From positions 214,057-278,056 of the forward strand of contig CAXBCP010000001.1 of NCBI GenBank assembly GCA_963974055.1: 64,000 nucleotides of DNA. Reading direction: 5' to 3'. The notes below the pieces were generated by a model. That model did not search any database and was not told where the DNA came from. It was given only the letters and a program-made list of their open reading frames with translations. The position numbers and the translations under genes are program-made. This document shows positions 43,296 through 53,085 of the stretch, one piece after another; position 1 is the stretch's first letter, and each line of letters begins with the position of its first letter. The DNA comes from CAXBCP01 sp963974055. GTDB lineage: Bacteria > Pseudomonadota > Alphaproteobacteria > MPNO01 > UBA830.

Positions 43296-45423
43296 CGTGG
43301 TTGATTCTCTCCTGGAATCGCTCTCCGGAAATATCGGAACCGTCAGTTATGCGATCTCCGCACTGACTTTTGTTCTGCTCACGGTCCTGTTGATTGCAAG
43401 CTGGAAGCGCGGCTGGGTGGGGGCCTGGCTGATTGCCGCTTCCGTCCTGACCGCGGCATGGAGCGTATCGACGGCATTTGGCTATGTGATGGAAGGCAAT
43501 AACCGGCTGGCGACGAGCATTCTGGAAGTGCTGCGGGGTGCGGGGTGGCTGTTGTTTCTTGCCGGCGTGCTCTCCAAGACCTGGGATACCGGCGAGAACC
43601 GCAAGGTCGGACGCTTCGTTTTTCCGGCAATAGTCCTCCTGTGTGTCTTCAATCTTGTCATCGCCGGTGTGCACGATTCGACCGACTTCGATCTCACGGC
43701 GAATGTCGGGCTGGATCTGGCGATCTTCGGCAGGCTGATCGTTGCCGTCGTGGGTATTCTGCTTATCGAAAATCTCTACCGCAACACCAAGCGCGAGCAC
43801 CGCTGGGGGATCAAGTATATCTGCCTCGGCATCGGCGGCATGTTTGCCTACGAGTTTTTCATGTATTCCGACGGGCTTCTGTTCCAGTCGGTCAATCCGG
43901 AGCTTGTCGATGCGCGCGGGATCGTGAATGCGGTCATAGCTCCGCTGATCGCGGTTTCGGCGGCACGCAATCCCGACTGGTCGCTCGATGTCGCGGTTTC
44001 CCGACGCGTCATTTTTCATTCCGCCACCCTGATCGGGGCCGGGATTTACCTGCTGCTGATGGCGGCCGCAGGTTTCTATCTGCGAGAATTCGGTGGCGAG
44101 TGGGGGCCTGCGGTCCAGGTCGTGTTCCTTTTCGCCGCGGTTATCCTGCTTGTTCTCACCCTGTTTTCCGGCAGTTTCCGGGCGTGGGTGAAGGTCAATA
44201 TCAACAAGTATTTTTTTACCTACCGTTACGACTATCGCGAGGAATGGCTTCGCCTGATCAGGACGATTTCCTCCGTCGGCTCCGGCCGCGATCTGACCGA
44301 GCGGGTGGTCAAGGGGCTGGCGGATATCGTCGAAAGCCCCGAAGGCGCGTTATGGATGTACCGCGAGCCCGATCAGTTCGAGCTTCTTACATCGTGGAAC
44401 AGCCGCGTCGAGGAAGGCACACAAACAGCCGATCCGCAGTTTTCCGCGCTGCTTGAAGAACAGCAATGGGTCGTGAATCTGGATGAATTCCGGGAAAACC
44501 CCGACACCTACGAAGGTTTGGCGCCGCCCGAGTGGCTGAAGGATACGCGCGACGATTTCCGGGCATGGCTGGTCGTGCCGCTATTGCACCACGACAGGCT
44601 GCTGGGCGTGCTCATGCTCGGGCGACCGCGCGTGCTGCGGAAGCTGAACTGGGAAGACTACGATCTGCTGAAAACCGTCGGACGGCAGTCCGCCAGTTAC
44701 CTTGCCGAACAGGAATCGGCCCGCGCCCTTGCCGATGCGAAACAGTTCGATGAGTTCAACAAGCGGTTTGCGTTCGTCCTGCATGATATCAAGAATCTGG
44801 TCAGCCAGCTTTCGCTGATGGTGAAGAATGCGGAAAAACACAAGAACAACCCTGCTTTCCAGGAAGACATGCTGCAGACGGTGAGTGAATCTGTAGAGAA
44901 AATGAACAATCTTCTGGTACGATTGCACGAAGGCGGAAGACAGGCGGCCGCTTCGGCCGCTCTCGACCTGTCCAGCTTTCTTGGACGTATCGTTGAAAAC
45001 AATACAAGAGCGGGTGGACGGCTCAAATTCGATCGCGACGTGAAAGGCATCGTGGTCGTCACCGACGAAGAACGGCTTGGCTCGGTTATGGCGCATGTTA
45101 TAGATAATGCACTCGATTCCATTCCCGATAACGGCACAGTCGAGATTCGTCTTGGGACAAGCGGTCGGGAAGCGGTTATCGAGATAGAAGACAACGGGTG
45201 CGGGATGTCGCCCGAATTTGTCCGGGACGAGTTGTTCAAACCCTTCCGGACATCGAAGGGCGGCGGGTACGGCATCGGCGCATTTGAAAGTCGCGAATAC
45301 GTTCGGGAAAACGGCGGTCGGATGGATGTTCAAAGCAAACTAGGAGCGGGGACCATCGTCACGATAAGATTACCGGCTGTCGGACTGACCGGCGGCCTGG
45401 CAACGGACGGTGCAAAGGCATGA
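43285..45423 (+). CDS. prsK: PrsK, XrtA/PEP-CTERM system sensor histidine kinase
   Basis: This is 712 aa from a GTG inside the end of the transferase gene; GTG 43297 is an alternative. The N-terminal ~290 residues contain about eight membrane helices. A GAF-like domain follows (RFVKGLADIVESPEGALWMY-like region), then the phospho-acceptor box FAFVLHDIKNLVSQLSLM near residue 500, and an HATPase domain with VIDNALDSIPDNG, IEDNGCGMS and GGGYGIGAF. It probably senses an envelope signal and phosphorylates PrsR, whose start overlaps its stop by 4 nt. Confidence 0.94.
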   Translation: MSADVVDSLLESLSGNIGTVSYAISALTFVLLTVLLIASWKRGWVGAWLIAASVLTAAWSVSTAFGYVMEGNNRLATSILEVLRGAGWLLFLAGVLSKTWDTGENRKVGRFVFPAIVLLCVFNLVIAGVHDSTDFDLTANVGLDLAIFGRLIVAVVGILLIENLYRNTKREHRWGIKYICLGIGGMFAYEFFMYSDGLLFQSVNPELVDARGIVNAVIAPLIAVSAARNPDWSLDVAVSRRVIFHSATLIGAGIYLLLMAAAGFYLREFGGEWGPAVQVVFLFAAVILLVLTLFSGSFRAWVKVNINKYFFTYRYDYREEWLRLIRTISSVGSGRDLTERVVKGLADIVESPEGALWMYREPDQFELLTSWNSRVEEGTQTADPQFSALLEEQQWVVNLDEFRENPDTYEGLAPPEWLKDTRDDFRAWLVVPLLHHDRLLGVLMLGRPRVLRKLNWEDYDLLKTVGRQSASYLAEQESARALADAKQFDEFNKRFAFVLHDIKNLVSQLSLMVKNAEKHKNNPAFQEDMLQTVSESVEKMNNLLVRLHEGGRQAAASAALDLSSFLGRIVENNTRAGGRLKFDRDVKGIVVVTDEERLGSVMAHVIDNALDSIPDNGTVEIRLGTSGREAVIEIEDNGCGMSPEFVRDELFKPFRTSKGGGYGIGAFESREYVRENGGRMDVQSKLGAGTIVTIRLPAVGLTGGLATDGAKA

Positions 45424-46778
45424 CGGACAAGAAACGAAAACTTCTGATCGTCGACGACGACACGGGAATCCAGCGTCAACTGCGGTGGAGCTTCGACGAT
45501 TACGACGTGTCGGTTGCCGGCAACCGCGAGGAAGCGGTCGCGCAGTTCCGCTCGGAGGCGCCGTCGGTCGTGACCGTCGATCTCGGCCTTCCGCCCGATC
45601 CTGACGGCGCGTCGGAGGGGTTTGCGACCGTCGAGGCGATACTCAAGCTCTCGCCGGAAGCGAAGCTGATCGTCGTTACCGGAAACGAGGACCATGAAAA
45701 CGCGCTGAAAGCGGTCGCCCTCGGCGCCTATGATTTCTATCGCAAGCCGATCGATTCCGATGAACTTGGCCACATTATCCAGCGCGCCTATCAGCTTTAC
45801 GACCTCGAACAGGAAAACCGCCGACTGGCGGAACGTGGCAGCGGCGCCGCCCTGACCGGTGTGATCTGCGCCGATCCCGAAATGCTCAAGGTGTGCCGGC
45901 TGGTCGAAAAAGTGGCGCCGACGAACGTTACCGCGATGCTGCTTGGCGAAAGCGGGACCGGCAAGGAGGTGTTCGCCCGGGCGGTGCATGAACTCAGCCC
46001 GCGCAACGACAAGCCCTTTGCCGCCATCAACTGCGCCGCCATCCCGGAGAACCTTCTCGAGAGCGAGCTTTTCGGCCATGAAAAAGGGTCTTTCACCGGC
46101 GCGGTGCGCCAGCAGAAGGGCAAGGTCGAACTCGCGGATTCGGGAACGCTTTTCCTCGACGAGGTCGGCGACATGCCGTCTGCAATCCAGGCGAAACTTC
46201 TGCGATTCCTGCAGGAACGGACCTTCGAACGCATTGGCGGCCGTCAGTCGATTGCCGTGGATGTGCGGGTTATCTGCGCGACCAACCAGAAGCTCGAGGA
46301 AATGATTGCGACGGGTACGTTCCGTGAAGACCTGTATTACCGGCTGAGCGAGATGGTCATCAACATTCCGCCGCTGCGGGACCGCATTGGCGATGCGGAA
46401 ATGCTGGCGCAGGCCTTTCTTCAGAAATTTTCCGAGGAACAGGGAAAATCCGTGCGCGGCTATACCCCTGAGGCGCTTGCCGCCATATCTGTATACGAGT
46501 GGCCCGGAAATGTTCGGGAACTTGAAAACCGGGTAAAACGTGCCCTTATTATGGCGGAAGGCAACCGGATATCGCCCGAGGATCTCGATCTGCAGGATGT
46601 GGATGGCGGCGCGGAAATACTGAATCTTGCAAAAGCCCGCGAAGACGCGGAAAAAAGAGAGATACCCCGAGCGTTGTCCCGCGCCGACGGAAACATTACC
46701 CAGGCTGCCAAATTATTGGGTATAAGCCGTCCGACATTGTACGATCTGATGCGTCAGCACGGGTTTAAGGTAGATTAA
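45420..46778 (+). CDS. prsR: PrsR, sigma-54-dependent response regulator of the XrtA system
   Basis: This 452-aa protein has a receiver domain (acidic IVDDD at 10-14, phospho-Asp54 in VTVDLGLP), a sigma-54 AAA+ domain with Walker A GESGTGKE and the sigma-54 contact loop GSFTGA, and a Fis-type HTH at the C-terminus (ITQAAKLLGISRPTLYDLMRQHG). It activates sigma-54 promoters when phosphorylated by PrsK. It matches the PEP-CTERM-box regulator type, so targets probably include XrtA substrates and the EPS genes. The ATG overlaps the prsK stop (ATGA). Confidence 0.95.
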   Translation: MTDKKRKLLIVDDDTGIQRQLRWSFDDYDVSVAGNREEAVAQFRSEAPSVVTVDLGLPPDPDGASEGFATVEAILKLSPEAKLIVVTGNEDHENALKAVALGAYDFYRKPIDSDELGHIIQRAYQLYDLEQENRRLAERGSGAALTGVICADPEMLKVCRLVEKVAPTNVTAMLLGESGTGKEVFARAVHELSPRNDKPFAAINCAAIPENLLESELFGHEKGSFTGAVRQQKGKVELADSGTLFLDEVGDMPSAIQAKLLRFLQERTFERIGGRQSIAVDVRVICATNQKLEEMIATGTFREDLYYRLSEMVINIPPLRDRIGDAEMLAQAFLQKFSEEQGKSVRGYTPEALAAISVYEWPGNVRELENRVKRALIMAEGNRISPEDLDLQDVDGGAEILNLAKAREDAEKREIPRALSRADGNITQAAKLLGISRPTLYDLMRQHGFKVD

Positions 46779-46782
46779 CCCG

Positions 46783-46797
46783 TCTCGTTTAACGAGA
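46783..46797. promoter_or_regulatory. 15-bp palindrome between prsR and prsT
   Basis: TCTCGTT-T-AACGAGA is a perfect inverted repeat with one central base, 4 nt after the prsR stop. It may be an operator for prsT or a short transcript hairpin; no U-run follows, so a classic terminator is unlikely. Confidence 0.35.
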
Positions 46798-46859
46798 GTG
46801 TCCGGCGCATCAAATTTTGTAGTTTAAGATCTCACATCGCCCCCATGGGAGAAGTACGA

Positions 46860-49670
46860 ATGAACAGGAACCCGACGAATACGATCTTTAAAGCGATAGC
46901 TTTTGGCGTTTGCCTCGTCTGGTTGGGGATGGCGGTGCCCGGTGCCGGGTATGCCGCCACGGCCGATGAAGAAAAGTCCGAGAAATTCCTGCGCGAAGCC
47001 CGTGAGTTTATCAAGAAGGGCGACGGCAATGCCGCCGTGATTCAGCTCAAGAACGCGCTTCAGTCCAATCCGGGCAATGTTGCCGCGCGACAGTTGCTGG
47101 GCGAAATTTATCTGCGGGTCGGCAATGGCCCGTCCGCCGAAAAGGAATTCCGGGCCGCCATGCGGCGCGGCGCGAAAGACACCAGGGTCAAGATTCTGCT
47201 GGCACGCGCCTTTCTGCTTCAGGGCAAGAACAAGGAAGCCCTTGAAGAAGTATCGGTCGATGTGACCGACGAAGAAGTGCGCCCTGACGCGCTGATCGTC
47301 CGGGGCCAGGCGCTGCTCGGTCTGCGTCAGTTCGAAAAGGCGCGCGAGGCGCTTGCGGATGCCGACAAGCTCAAACCGGAAGACGTGCGGGCCAAGATCG
47401 GGCTCGCACAGAGCTTTGTCAGCGAGGGGAAAATCAAGGAAGGCGAAGCGGAAATCGACGAAGCGCTCAGCCGCAAGCCGAATTCAGTCGAAGCGCTTGT
47501 CCTGAAAGGTGAGCTGAGACGGTTGAACAAGGACCTCGACGGGGCCGTTCAGCAGTTCGACAAGGCCGTAAAGGTCAATGACAAGAATCTGCTCGCCCGC
47601 CTCGGACGGGCGGCATCCCTTATCGATCTCGGCAAGGACCAGGACGCGCAGGCGGACCTGGATACCGTTTTCCGTCGCGTACCGAAGCATCCGCTGGCGA
47701 GCTACCTGCAGGCGCTCATCCTCGCCAAGAAGAAAGACTATGCCGCCGCGCAGGAAACGCTGCAGCAGGCCGGCCGGTTTCTCGACAACCACATGCCCAG
47801 CATCTTTTTGCGCGGGGCCATCAGCTATGCGCTGAATCAGTACGAGCAGGCGGTATCGAACCTGGAACGCTACACACAGGCGGTACCTAACAATATCCGG
47901 GCGCGGAAGCTGCTCGGCGCGACCCTTGTCCGCAAGCGCGAAGCGGCGCGGGCGATCACGGTGCTCGAGCCACTGGTCACCGAGGAAACAAAGGATGCGC
48001 AGCTCCTTACCCTTCTCGGCAGCGCCTATATGCAGGTCGGCAAGTTCAACGAAGGCACGAAGTATTTCAGCCGCGCATCCGAGGCCGCGCCCGACGTCGC
48101 GTCGATCCGCATGCAGCAGGCGCTTGGAAGCCTGGCACAGGGCGAGTCCGATGCGGCCGTCGGCCAGCTCGAAAACGCCATCAATCTCGACCCGGAAGCG
48201 CGTCAGGCCACGGTATTGCTGGCCCTCGTGAAACTGCGCAAGCGCGACTTCGACGGCGCCCTGATTGCCGCCCGGAATCTTCAAAAGCAGATGAAGGACA
48301 ACCCGCTGGCCGACAATTTGATCGGCGCAGCGTATCTCGGCAAAGGCGACAGGAAAGCCGCGCGCGAAACCTTCGAAGCGGCCCTCCAGAAAAAGGCCGA
48401 TTTTCATCCCGCCCGCATGAATCTGGCGCAGCTTGACCTTCAGGACAAGAAAGTCGACGAGGCCAAGAAACAGTATGAGACGATCATCGAGCAGGATCCC
48501 AAACACATGGGCGCCATGCTCGCGATGGCCAACATCGCCGCGCAGGAGAACGACCAGAACGCGGTCGTTTCCTGGTTGAAACGCGCCGGCGAGGCGAACC
48601 CGACATCGCTGACGCCGAACCTGCGCCTGATCCAGTATTACGGCCGCAACCGCGAATTTCAGAAGGCGGTTTCCGTCGCACGCGGGCTGTCGAACAGCCA
48701 GCCGGACAACCCGCGCGTTCTCGAAGCGCTCGGCCGCGCGCAAACTGCCGCCGGCGAAGCGATCGCCGCCGTGCAGACCTATGAGCGTCTGTCGTCGCTG
48801 AACCCGAATTCGGCGCCGATTCTCGGTCTTGTGGCCGGTGCGCAGATTTCGGCAAAGGATCCCGAATCCGCCCGGCGCACGCTGAAGGATGCGATCTCCC
48901 TCGACGAAAAATACATGCCTGCCAGGATTGCCCTGGTCGAGCTCGAGGCTTCCGAAAACAATTTCGACCTGGCCCTTCAACTCGCCGGCGAACTCAAGAC
49001 CGAGCAGCCGGATTCGCATTTCGGAGATCTTCTGACCGGCGACGTACTGATGCGCCAGAAAAAGTTCAAGGAAGCCGCCGCCGCCTACGATGAGGCGATC
49101 AAGAAGTCCGATATAGCCACACTCGCCATCCGGCGGTTCAATGCCAACCGGCAGGCAGGCAGCCCCGACGATGCGCTCAAACAGCTTCAGGGCTGGGTCG
49201 ACGAGAAAGACGATCGCGGCGCCCGGCATGTTCTGGCGAGCGCCTATCTATCCACGCAGAGAAACGACGATGCGATCCGCGAATCGGAAAAACTGCTGGC
49301 GAAGGAGCAGGAGAACCCGGTTCTGCTGAACAACCTCGCCTGGCTGTACCAGGAAAAGAACGACAAGCGGGCGCTGGAATACGGCGAGCGGGCCTACAAG
49401 GCCGCGCCTAACTCGGCGGCTGTTATCGATACTTTGGCCTGGATTCTCGTCGAGCAGGATCACGACCCCAAACGCGGTGTCGAACTGCTGAAGAAGGCGC
49501 ATGAAATCTCGCCGAAACAGGGTGATATTCATTATCATCTGGCGGTCGGTCTGGAAAAGATCGGTGAGACGGCGGAAGCAAAGCGGAGTCTGGAGCGGCT
49601 TATCGCGTCGGGCGTCAAGTTCCAGGCGCAGGACGAAGCGAAGGCGCTCCTGAAGAAGCTCGGCGGATAG
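46860..49670 (+). CDS. prsT: PrsT, TPR-repeat protein of the XrtA system
   Basis: This is 936 aa from the ATG at 46860, which has GGGAGAAGTACGA directly upstream; ATG 46845 would add five residues. A signal peptide (AIAFGVCLVWLGMAVPGAGYAA) precedes a solenoid of about twenty TPR units, seen as repeated A..LL/A..Y/P motifs such as GNVAARQLLGEIYLRVGN and NPVLLNNLAWLYQEKND. There is no Cys at a lipobox, so it appears soluble periplasmic or peripheral. It is likely a scaffold for EPS assembly or export. It lies 66 bp after prsR. Confidence 0.93.
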   Translation: MNRNPTNTIFKAIAFGVCLVWLGMAVPGAGYAATADEEKSEKFLREAREFIKKGDGNAAVIQLKNALQSNPGNVAARQLLGEIYLRVGNGPSAEKEFRAAMRRGAKDTRVKILLARAFLLQGKNKEALEEVSVDVTDEEVRPDALIVRGQALLGLRQFEKAREALADADKLKPEDVRAKIGLAQSFVSEGKIKEGEAEIDEALSRKPNSVEALVLKGELRRLNKDLDGAVQQFDKAVKVNDKNLLARLGRAASLIDLGKDQDAQADLDTVFRRVPKHPLASYLQALILAKKKDYAAAQETLQQAGRFLDNHMPSIFLRGAISYALNQYEQAVSNLERYTQAVPNNIRARKLLGATLVRKREAARAITVLEPLVTEETKDAQLLTLLGSAYMQVGKFNEGTKYFSRASEAAPDVASIRMQQALGSLAQGESDAAVGQLENAINLDPEARQATVLLALVKLRKRDFDGALIAARNLQKQMKDNPLADNLIGAAYLGKGDRKAARETFEAALQKKADFHPARMNLAQLDLQDKKVDEAKKQYETIIEQDPKHMGAMLAMANIAAQENDQNAVVSWLKRAGEANPTSLTPNLRLIQYYGRNREFQKAVSVARGLSNSQPDNPRVLEALGRAQTAAGEAIAAVQTYERLSSLNPNSAPILGLVAGAQISAKDPESARRTLKDAISLDEKYMPARIALVELEASENNFDLALQLAGELKTEQPDSHFGDLLTGDVLMRQKKFKEAAAAYDEAIKKSDIATLAIRRFNANRQAGSPDDALKQLQGWVDEKDDRGARHVLASAYLSTQRNDDAIRESEKLLAKEQENPVLLNNLAWLYQEKNDKRALEYGERAYKAAPNSAAVIDTLAWILVEQDHDPKRGVELLKKAHEISPKQGDIHYHLAVGLEKIGETAEAKRSLERLIASGVKFQAQDEAKALLKKLGG

Positions 49671-49693
49671 GAGCGGCCGGGTCGCCGCCGCTC
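49671..49693. terminator. Weak hairpin between convergent prsT and deacetylase genes
   Basis: GAGCGGC (49671-49677) and GCCGCTC (49687-49693) form a perfect 7-bp stem with a 9-nt loop in the 21-bp gap between convergent genes. There is no U-tract, so this is only a possible bidirectional terminator. Confidence 0.3.
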
Positions 49694-50681
49694 AACTGAG
49701 AAGAGACAGCACTTCGTGGGGTGTCGTAGGCCGGCCGCCGATCTCGTTCATGAAAAAATCGAAAAACCGGTCGAACCGCTCCAGAAACCCGGCAAGGTCG
49801 TCGTCATTGCGCACATACGGGGTGAAGCCGGGTTCGAGCGACGGGCTGTGATAGGTAAAGCTGAACACCCGGTGGCCCGAGGCCAGCATTGTCCGCGTCA
49901 GCCGTTTGTGTTCGCCATGGGTGATCCCCTCCGGCGTCAGGACGAGCCGGTCCAGCAGCCGCAGCCGCGAACTTATTCCCGTCAGTTTGAGCGTGCGGCC
50001 GACCGGTGTGTCGAGCGCCCCCCAACCGGTCCGGCCGAGCCCGGCGAAAACGCCCGAAAACCCCACCGACAACGGTATTTCCAACAGCCCGGCGTCGCCG
50101 AACCAGTACGGCCGGGCGCCGCAGGGCCTGAAATCGGGACCTTCTTCGGCCCTGAGATCGGTTTGCGGCACCACGCTGACGTCGATCTCGTAGCCCAGTT
50201 CCGCCAGAATTTCCGCCGTGTTGGGGCCGACGCCGTAGCGCCCGGCCTTGTAGACCGTCGGCCGGTCGCCGAACCGTTTTTCGATCTCGTCGGTCAGACG
50301 TTGAAGCTTTTCCTTTTCCAGTGCGCGCGGCAGGTTTCCCGGGTAGGAATTCAGGTTGCAGACCTCTTCGTCAAACGGCGGGTTGACCCAGGGGTGCAGG
50401 TGGGCGCCGATCTGGCACAGGCCGGAATCGTAAAGTTCCTTCAGCGGCGCATATCCGGTTTCCTGGCTCGCCACCGGATAGTCGATCACATAGGTCGGCC
50501 TGATGCCGTACTTTTCGAAAATCCTGTGGGCGCGGACCTGTGACGCCATCGCCGATGTCGCCGTTTCGCTGCGCGAATGGGGTTTGTCCCAGTCGAATTC
50601 CTCTTCGGTATCGACGACGACCAGCAATAGCGGGCGATCGATGGACCCCTGTGCGGGCCGCCAGTCGGATGGGTCAAGCAT
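49692..50681 (-). CDS. Polysaccharide deacetylase-like protein (WalW type)
   Basis: This 329-aa protein has a NodB-like start with LLLVVVDTEEEFDWDKPHSR, which holds two acidic positions. The remainder follows the deacetylase order: GIRPTYVIDYPVAS, QIGAHLHPWVNPPFDEEV with metal-like histidines, YKAGRYGVGPNTAEILAELGYEIDVSV and FSFTYHSPSLEPGF. It differs from the XrtA deacetylase at 32786 and is larger. It probably removes acetyl groups from polysaccharide, or is a related enzyme of unknown specificity. It is divergent from a glycosyltransferase operon. Confidence 0.8.
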   Translation of the reverse strand: MLDPSDWRPAQGSIDRPLLLVVVDTEEEFDWDKPHSRSETATSAMASQVRAHRIFEKYGIRPTYVIDYPVASQETGYAPLKELYDSGLCQIGAHLHPWVNPPFDEEVCNLNSYPGNLPRALEKEKLQRLTDEIEKRFGDRPTVYKAGRYGVGPNTAEILAELGYEIDVSVVPQTDLRAEEGPDFRPCGARPYWFGDAGLLEIPLSVGFSGVFAGLGRTGWGALDTPVGRTLKLTGISSRLRLLDRLVLTPEGITHGEHKRLTRTMLASGHRVFSFTYHSPSLEPGFTPYVRNDDDLAGFLERFDRFFDFFMNEIGGRPTTPHEVLSLLS

Positions 50682-50775
50682 GTGAAGTCAGGCAGTGTTT
50701 TGTGAGCGGATCGTTGCCACGGAGTATACGGCATTCGGTGGCGTTTGTGCGGCTTTGCTTTCGCGGGCGCGTCTG

Positions 50776-51894
50776 ATGGCGGGCCAGAGGCACCTGATGC
50801 ACGTTTTCCCCGGTTTCGATGTCGGCGGGGTCCAGTTGCGGATCACGTCGATCATGAACCGGTTTCCCGACCGCTACCGTCATTCGATCGTCGCGACGAA
50901 TGGGTGTTTCGACTGTCTGCCGCGTATTAATGGCGATGTCGAGGTCGCGACGGTGCCGCTGGCCCCCGCAAAGGGCGGCATCGTTGCCCGGTTGCGGGAC
51001 ATGAACAGGCGTATCGCCGCCGCGTCGCCGGACCTGCTGGTGACCTATAACTGGGGCGCGATCGAATGGGCGCTGGCAAACCGTGTTTTCGGCCGGGTAC
51101 CGCATCTCCACATGGAAAGTGGGTTCGGCCCCGACGAGGCGGCCCGCCAGATCCGGCGCCGGGTGCTGACGCGGCGTTTTGCACTGATGCGGACGCGGAA
51201 CGTGATCGTCCCGTCTCTCAATCTCGAACGGATCGCCCGCGATATCTGGAAGTTGCCGGCCGACAGGGTTCTGTACGTGCCCAACGGCGTCGACCTCGCC
51301 CGGTTTTCCGCGCCGCCGGATATGTCGGTTTTGCCGGACGGATGGGCGAAACCCGGCGCGGTCGTCGTCGGCACCGTCGCGCCGATGCGCCCCGAAAAAA
51401 ACCTGTTCCGTATGCTGACCGCCTTTGCCCGGGTCGCCGAAGCCTGCCCCGCCCGCCTGTTGCTGGTCGGTGACGGCCCCGACCGCGACGCGCTGGAACG
51501 GCTCGTCCGCGATCTCGGTATAGCCGGGCGCGTACATTTTACCGGGTATCTCGACCGCCCCGAAACCGCGTTCGGGCTGATGGACGTCTATGCCATGTCG
51601 TCCGATACCGAGCAGATGCCGAATGCGCTCGTCCAGGCAATGGCCGCCGCCCGGCCGGTAGTCGCGACCGCGGTCGGCGATATCGCCCATATCGTTGCGG
51701 AACAGAACAGCCCGTATATCGTGCCGGTCGGCGACGAGGCTGCCTTCGCCGGCGCCATGGAACGGTTATGCGGGGATGCCGCCGCGCGCGCCGCCGTGGG
51801 TTCTGCTAATCTCGCGCGGGTGCGGCAAAATTTTGATCAGGACAAGATGTTTGAAACCTATTGCAGGCTGTTCGACGGCGGGAAATTGCCGTGA
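50776..51894 (+). CDS. GT4-type glycosyltransferase
   Basis: This is 372 aa from the ATG at 50776 (MAGQRHLMHVFPGFDVGGVQLRI); an in-frame GTG at 50695 would add 27 poorly conserved-looking residues. It has the GT-B features: DVGGVQLRI glycine loop, VLYVPNGVDLARFS, VVVGTVAPMRPEKNLFRMLTA, LLLVGDGPDRDALERLV and the loop MSSDTEQMPNALVQAMAAARPVVAT. Its stop overlaps the next glycosyltransferase by 4 nt, so both are translated together. Confidence 0.88.
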   Translation: MAGQRHLMHVFPGFDVGGVQLRITSIMNRFPDRYRHSIVATNGCFDCLPRINGDVEVATVPLAPAKGGIVARLRDMNRRIAAASPDLLVTYNWGAIEWALANRVFGRVPHLHMESGFGPDEAARQIRRRVLTRRFALMRTRNVIVPSLNLERIARDIWKLPADRVLYVPNGVDLARFSAPPDMSVLPDGWAKPGAVVVGTVAPMRPEKNLFRMLTAFARVAEACPARLLLVGDGPDRDALERLVRDLGIAGRVHFTGYLDRPETAFGLMDVYAMSSDTEQMPNALVQAMAAARPVVATAVGDIAHIVAEQNSPYIVPVGDEAAFAGAMERLCGDAAARAAVGSANLARVRQNFDQDKMFETYCRLFDGGKLP

Positions 51895-53078
51895 CCGACG
51901 ATCGTAAACTTCGCCTGCTGACCTTTTCGACCCTGTTTCCGAACGCGGCGGCGCCGTCCCACGGCATCTTCGTCGAAAACCGGCTGCGTCACCTGCTCGC
52001 CAGCGGCGAAGCCGAAACCCGGGTCATCGCACCGGTGCCGTGGTTTCCGTCCCGCAATCCGCGGTTCGGTGCGTATTCGGCCTATGCCGCGGCGCCGCGC
52101 CGGGAACACCGCCACGGGATCGACATCGACCATCCGCGCTATCCGCTGATCCCCAAGATCGGTATGACAATTACGCCTGCGCTGCTTTATCTCTGGGCGC
52201 TGCCCGCCGTCCGCCGCCTGCTGGCATCGGGATACGACTTCGATCTTATCGACGCCCATTACTTTTATCCCGACGGCGTCGCCGCGGCGGTTATCGCCCG
52301 GCGGCTCGGCAAGCCCGTCACCATTACAGCCCGCGGCACGGATATAAACCTTATCCCGGCATACAGCCTGCCGCGCCGGCAAATCCTATGGGCCGCCGCC
52401 CGCGCGCAGGGGATGATCACCGTCTGCCAGGCCCTGAAGGACGAAATGGCGACCCTCGGGATCGACAGCGACCGGATCACGGTGTTGCGCAACGGGGTCG
52501 ACCTCGACCTGTTCCGTCCCGCCGACCGCGACAGTCTGCGAAGCCGCTACGGGCTGACCCGGCCGACGCTGATTTCGGTCGGTCACCTGATCGAACGCAA
52601 GGCGCACGACCTGGTGATCGAAGCGCTGCCGCATCTGCCGGAATTCGAATTGCTGATCGTCGGCGACGGACCCGAGGATGCGAAGCTGCGGGCGCTGGCC
52701 GCGCGGCTGAATGTTGCCGACCGGGTGCAGTTCATGGGCCGGCGGCCGCATGACGAACTGCCGGGGCTGTGCGCCGCCGCCGATGCCCTGGTACTGGCAT
52801 CCAGCCGCGAGGGCTGGGCCAATGTCCTGCTCGAAGCCATGGCCTGCGGCACGCCCGTGGTCGCGTCCAATGTCTGGGGCACGCCGGAGGTCGTCGCCGT
52901 GCCCGAGGCCGGCCGTCTGATGGCGGAAAGAACCGGTAAATCGATCGCCGAAGCGACCGCCGACCTGTTCGCGAACCTGCCCGACAGGGCGGCGACCCGC
53001 CGCTACGCCGAAGGGTTCAGCTGGGATGCGACGACCCGCGGCCAGCTCGACCTGTTCCGGGGCATCCTCGGCCGCTGA
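51891..53078 (+). CDS. GT4-type glycosyltransferase
   Basis: This is 395 aa from a GTG that overlaps the previous stop (GTGA). The N-terminal domain has LLTFSTLFPNAAAPSHGIFVENR and DLIDAHYFYPDGVAAAVIARRLG. The C-terminal lobe has ITVLRNGVDLDLFRPADR, LISVGHLIERKAHDLVIEAL and VLASSREGWANVLLEAMACGTPVVAS with the paired Glu motif. It works on the same repeat unit as its neighbours. It is convergent with the glycosyltransferase at 53086-54294. Confidence 0.9.
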   Translation: MTDDRKLRLLTFSTLFPNAAAPSHGIFVENRLRHLLASGEAETRVIAPVPWFPSRNPRFGAYSAYAAAPRREHRHGIDIDHPRYPLIPKIGMTITPALLYLWALPAVRRLLASGYDFDLIDAHYFYPDGVAAAVIARRLGKPVTITARGTDINLIPAYSLPRRQILWAAARAQGMITVCQALKDEMATLGIDSDRITVLRNGVDLDLFRPADRDSLRSRYGLTRPTLISVGHLIERKAHDLVIEALPHLPEFELLIVGDGPEDAKLRALAARLNVADRVQFMGRRPHDELPGLCAAADALVLASSREGWANVLLEAMACGTPVVASNVWGTPEVVAVPEAGRLMAERTGKSIAEATADLFANLPDRAATRRYAEGFSWDATTRGQLDLFRGILGR

Positions 53079-53085
53079 CAAGCCG

